A DNA stretch of 64,000 bases from Angiostrongylus vasorum. Its lineage: Eukaryota; Nematoda; Chromadorea; Rhabditida; Metastrongylidae. The stretch covers positions 437,001-501,000 of the forward strand of contig JADANN010000442.1 in assembly GCA_018806985.1 (NCBI GenBank). The letters run 5' to 3'. Below the pieces are notes generated by a model. The model had not been told where the DNA came from, made no database searches, and was given only the letters and a program-made list of their open reading frames with translations. Position numbers and translations under genes: made by a program. Shown piece by piece: positions 63,540-64,000 of the stretch; within the stretch, counting starts at the first letter, position 1, and every line of letters begins with the position of its first letter.

Positions 63540-63712
63540 TGAATGAGTGGGGGAGAGGGGAGAGGGAAAGTGAGCGAGACTGAAAGAAAAAGAGAGAGGT
63601 AGAGGTGGAGACAGAGGTGAGAGAAAGGGAATGAGAAAGGTGGTGAAAAAATGATATTGAGAGATAAACAGATTTCAACAAAAAACAGAAACAAAAAACA
63701 AAAAAAGTTCGC
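63540..63712. repeat. Purine-rich low-complexity tract
   Basis: Long GA-rich run on the plus strand (GAGAGAGGTAGAGGTGGAGA and similar) then A-rich sequence, inside the intron after the C2 exon ending at 63216. A similar purine tract is at 44690-44830 beside a paramyosin exon. Confidence 0.7.
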
Positions 63713-64000
63713 GTTTACCTTTTTTTGGCGAGAAATATCATCTCTCCTTCTCATCCTGTATAATGAAGAGTCTAACGGATTTTTTCTTTTTTCTTTTTTT
63801 TCAACCAACAGCTTGGGAACATGCCTATTTTTGTCGGGCAGAAAACTGAGAATAAAAAACAGCGACTTTACTTTGCCTTCTTTTATGGGTATGAAGTACT
63901 TCCAGTGATAGAAGTAAGTCCATGGATTTGTCTTACACAGTGATTAATTTCATCGGGATTACCAAGTTGTTTACTATTTCCCAATGAATCCAAAGCTACG

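Noticed and set aside
63812..63913. Possible next exon of the C2-domain gene (34 open codons, CAG acceptor, GTAAGT donor)
   Set aside because: The phase fits but the residues (LGNMPIFVGQ...) do not look like the expected C2 continuation after FNQ. Left out of the model.
1..64000. CRISPR arrays, bacterial operons or prophage
   Set aside because: Exon-intron structure and element types are eukaryotic throughout; no spaced short direct repeats of CRISPR type were seen.

Overview
The window reads as nuclear DNA of a parasitic nematode, most likely a strongylid of the hookworm type. It has small exons split by introns with TTTCAG/TTTTAG acceptors. The muscle gene paramyosin is nearly residue-for-residue like the nematode UNC-15 protein. 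The mobile elements (RTE-type LINEs, an HSMAR1/bandit-like mariner, a Penelope-like element, tRNA-derived SINEs) match what is known from hookworm genomes. The species call is inference. All gene models were built by eye from reading frames, splice signals and intron phase, with family proteins recalled for comparison; no search was run.

Layout. (1) 94-20884, minus strand: a 19-exon gene for the TRAPP subunit TRAPPC10, stretched over about 20.8 kb by introns full of LINE, SINE and Penelope debris. (2) 21656-25297, minus strand: a 10-exon PCID2/Thp1-like PCI-domain gene directly upstream of TRAPPC10 on the same strand. (3) 25300-34450: intergenic, with a fold-back/tandem repeat cluster, SINEs and an RTE-type LINE relic. 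(4) 34455-47216, minus strand: complete paramyosin (unc-15), 19 exons, about 876 residues, including one apparent GC-AG intron. (5) 47217-47587: a 371-bp gap between divergent start codons. (6) 47588-63216 and beyond, plus strand: the first four exons of a synaptotagmin-like C2-domain gene that runs off the window. Its last intron in view, about 9.5 kb, holds a broken mariner (57461-58712) and a Penelope-like element flanked by direct repeats (59325-62527).

The three housekeeping/muscle genes are functionally unrelated: vesicle tethering, mRNA export or proteasome-lid-type PCI scaffolding, and thick-filament assembly. The most interesting non-gene structure is the repeat landscape. There is a tRNA-like SINE family in at least 11 places. 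A second short repeat family shares its 3' end with a LINE family, which suggests a LINE-SINE partnership. The Penelope element's terminal repeats carry a hammerhead-ribozyme-like core. At gene level, the notable points are two apparent ultra-short introns (33 and 34 nt), a 5' splice site that merges into a GT microsatellite, and two unusual donor sites.
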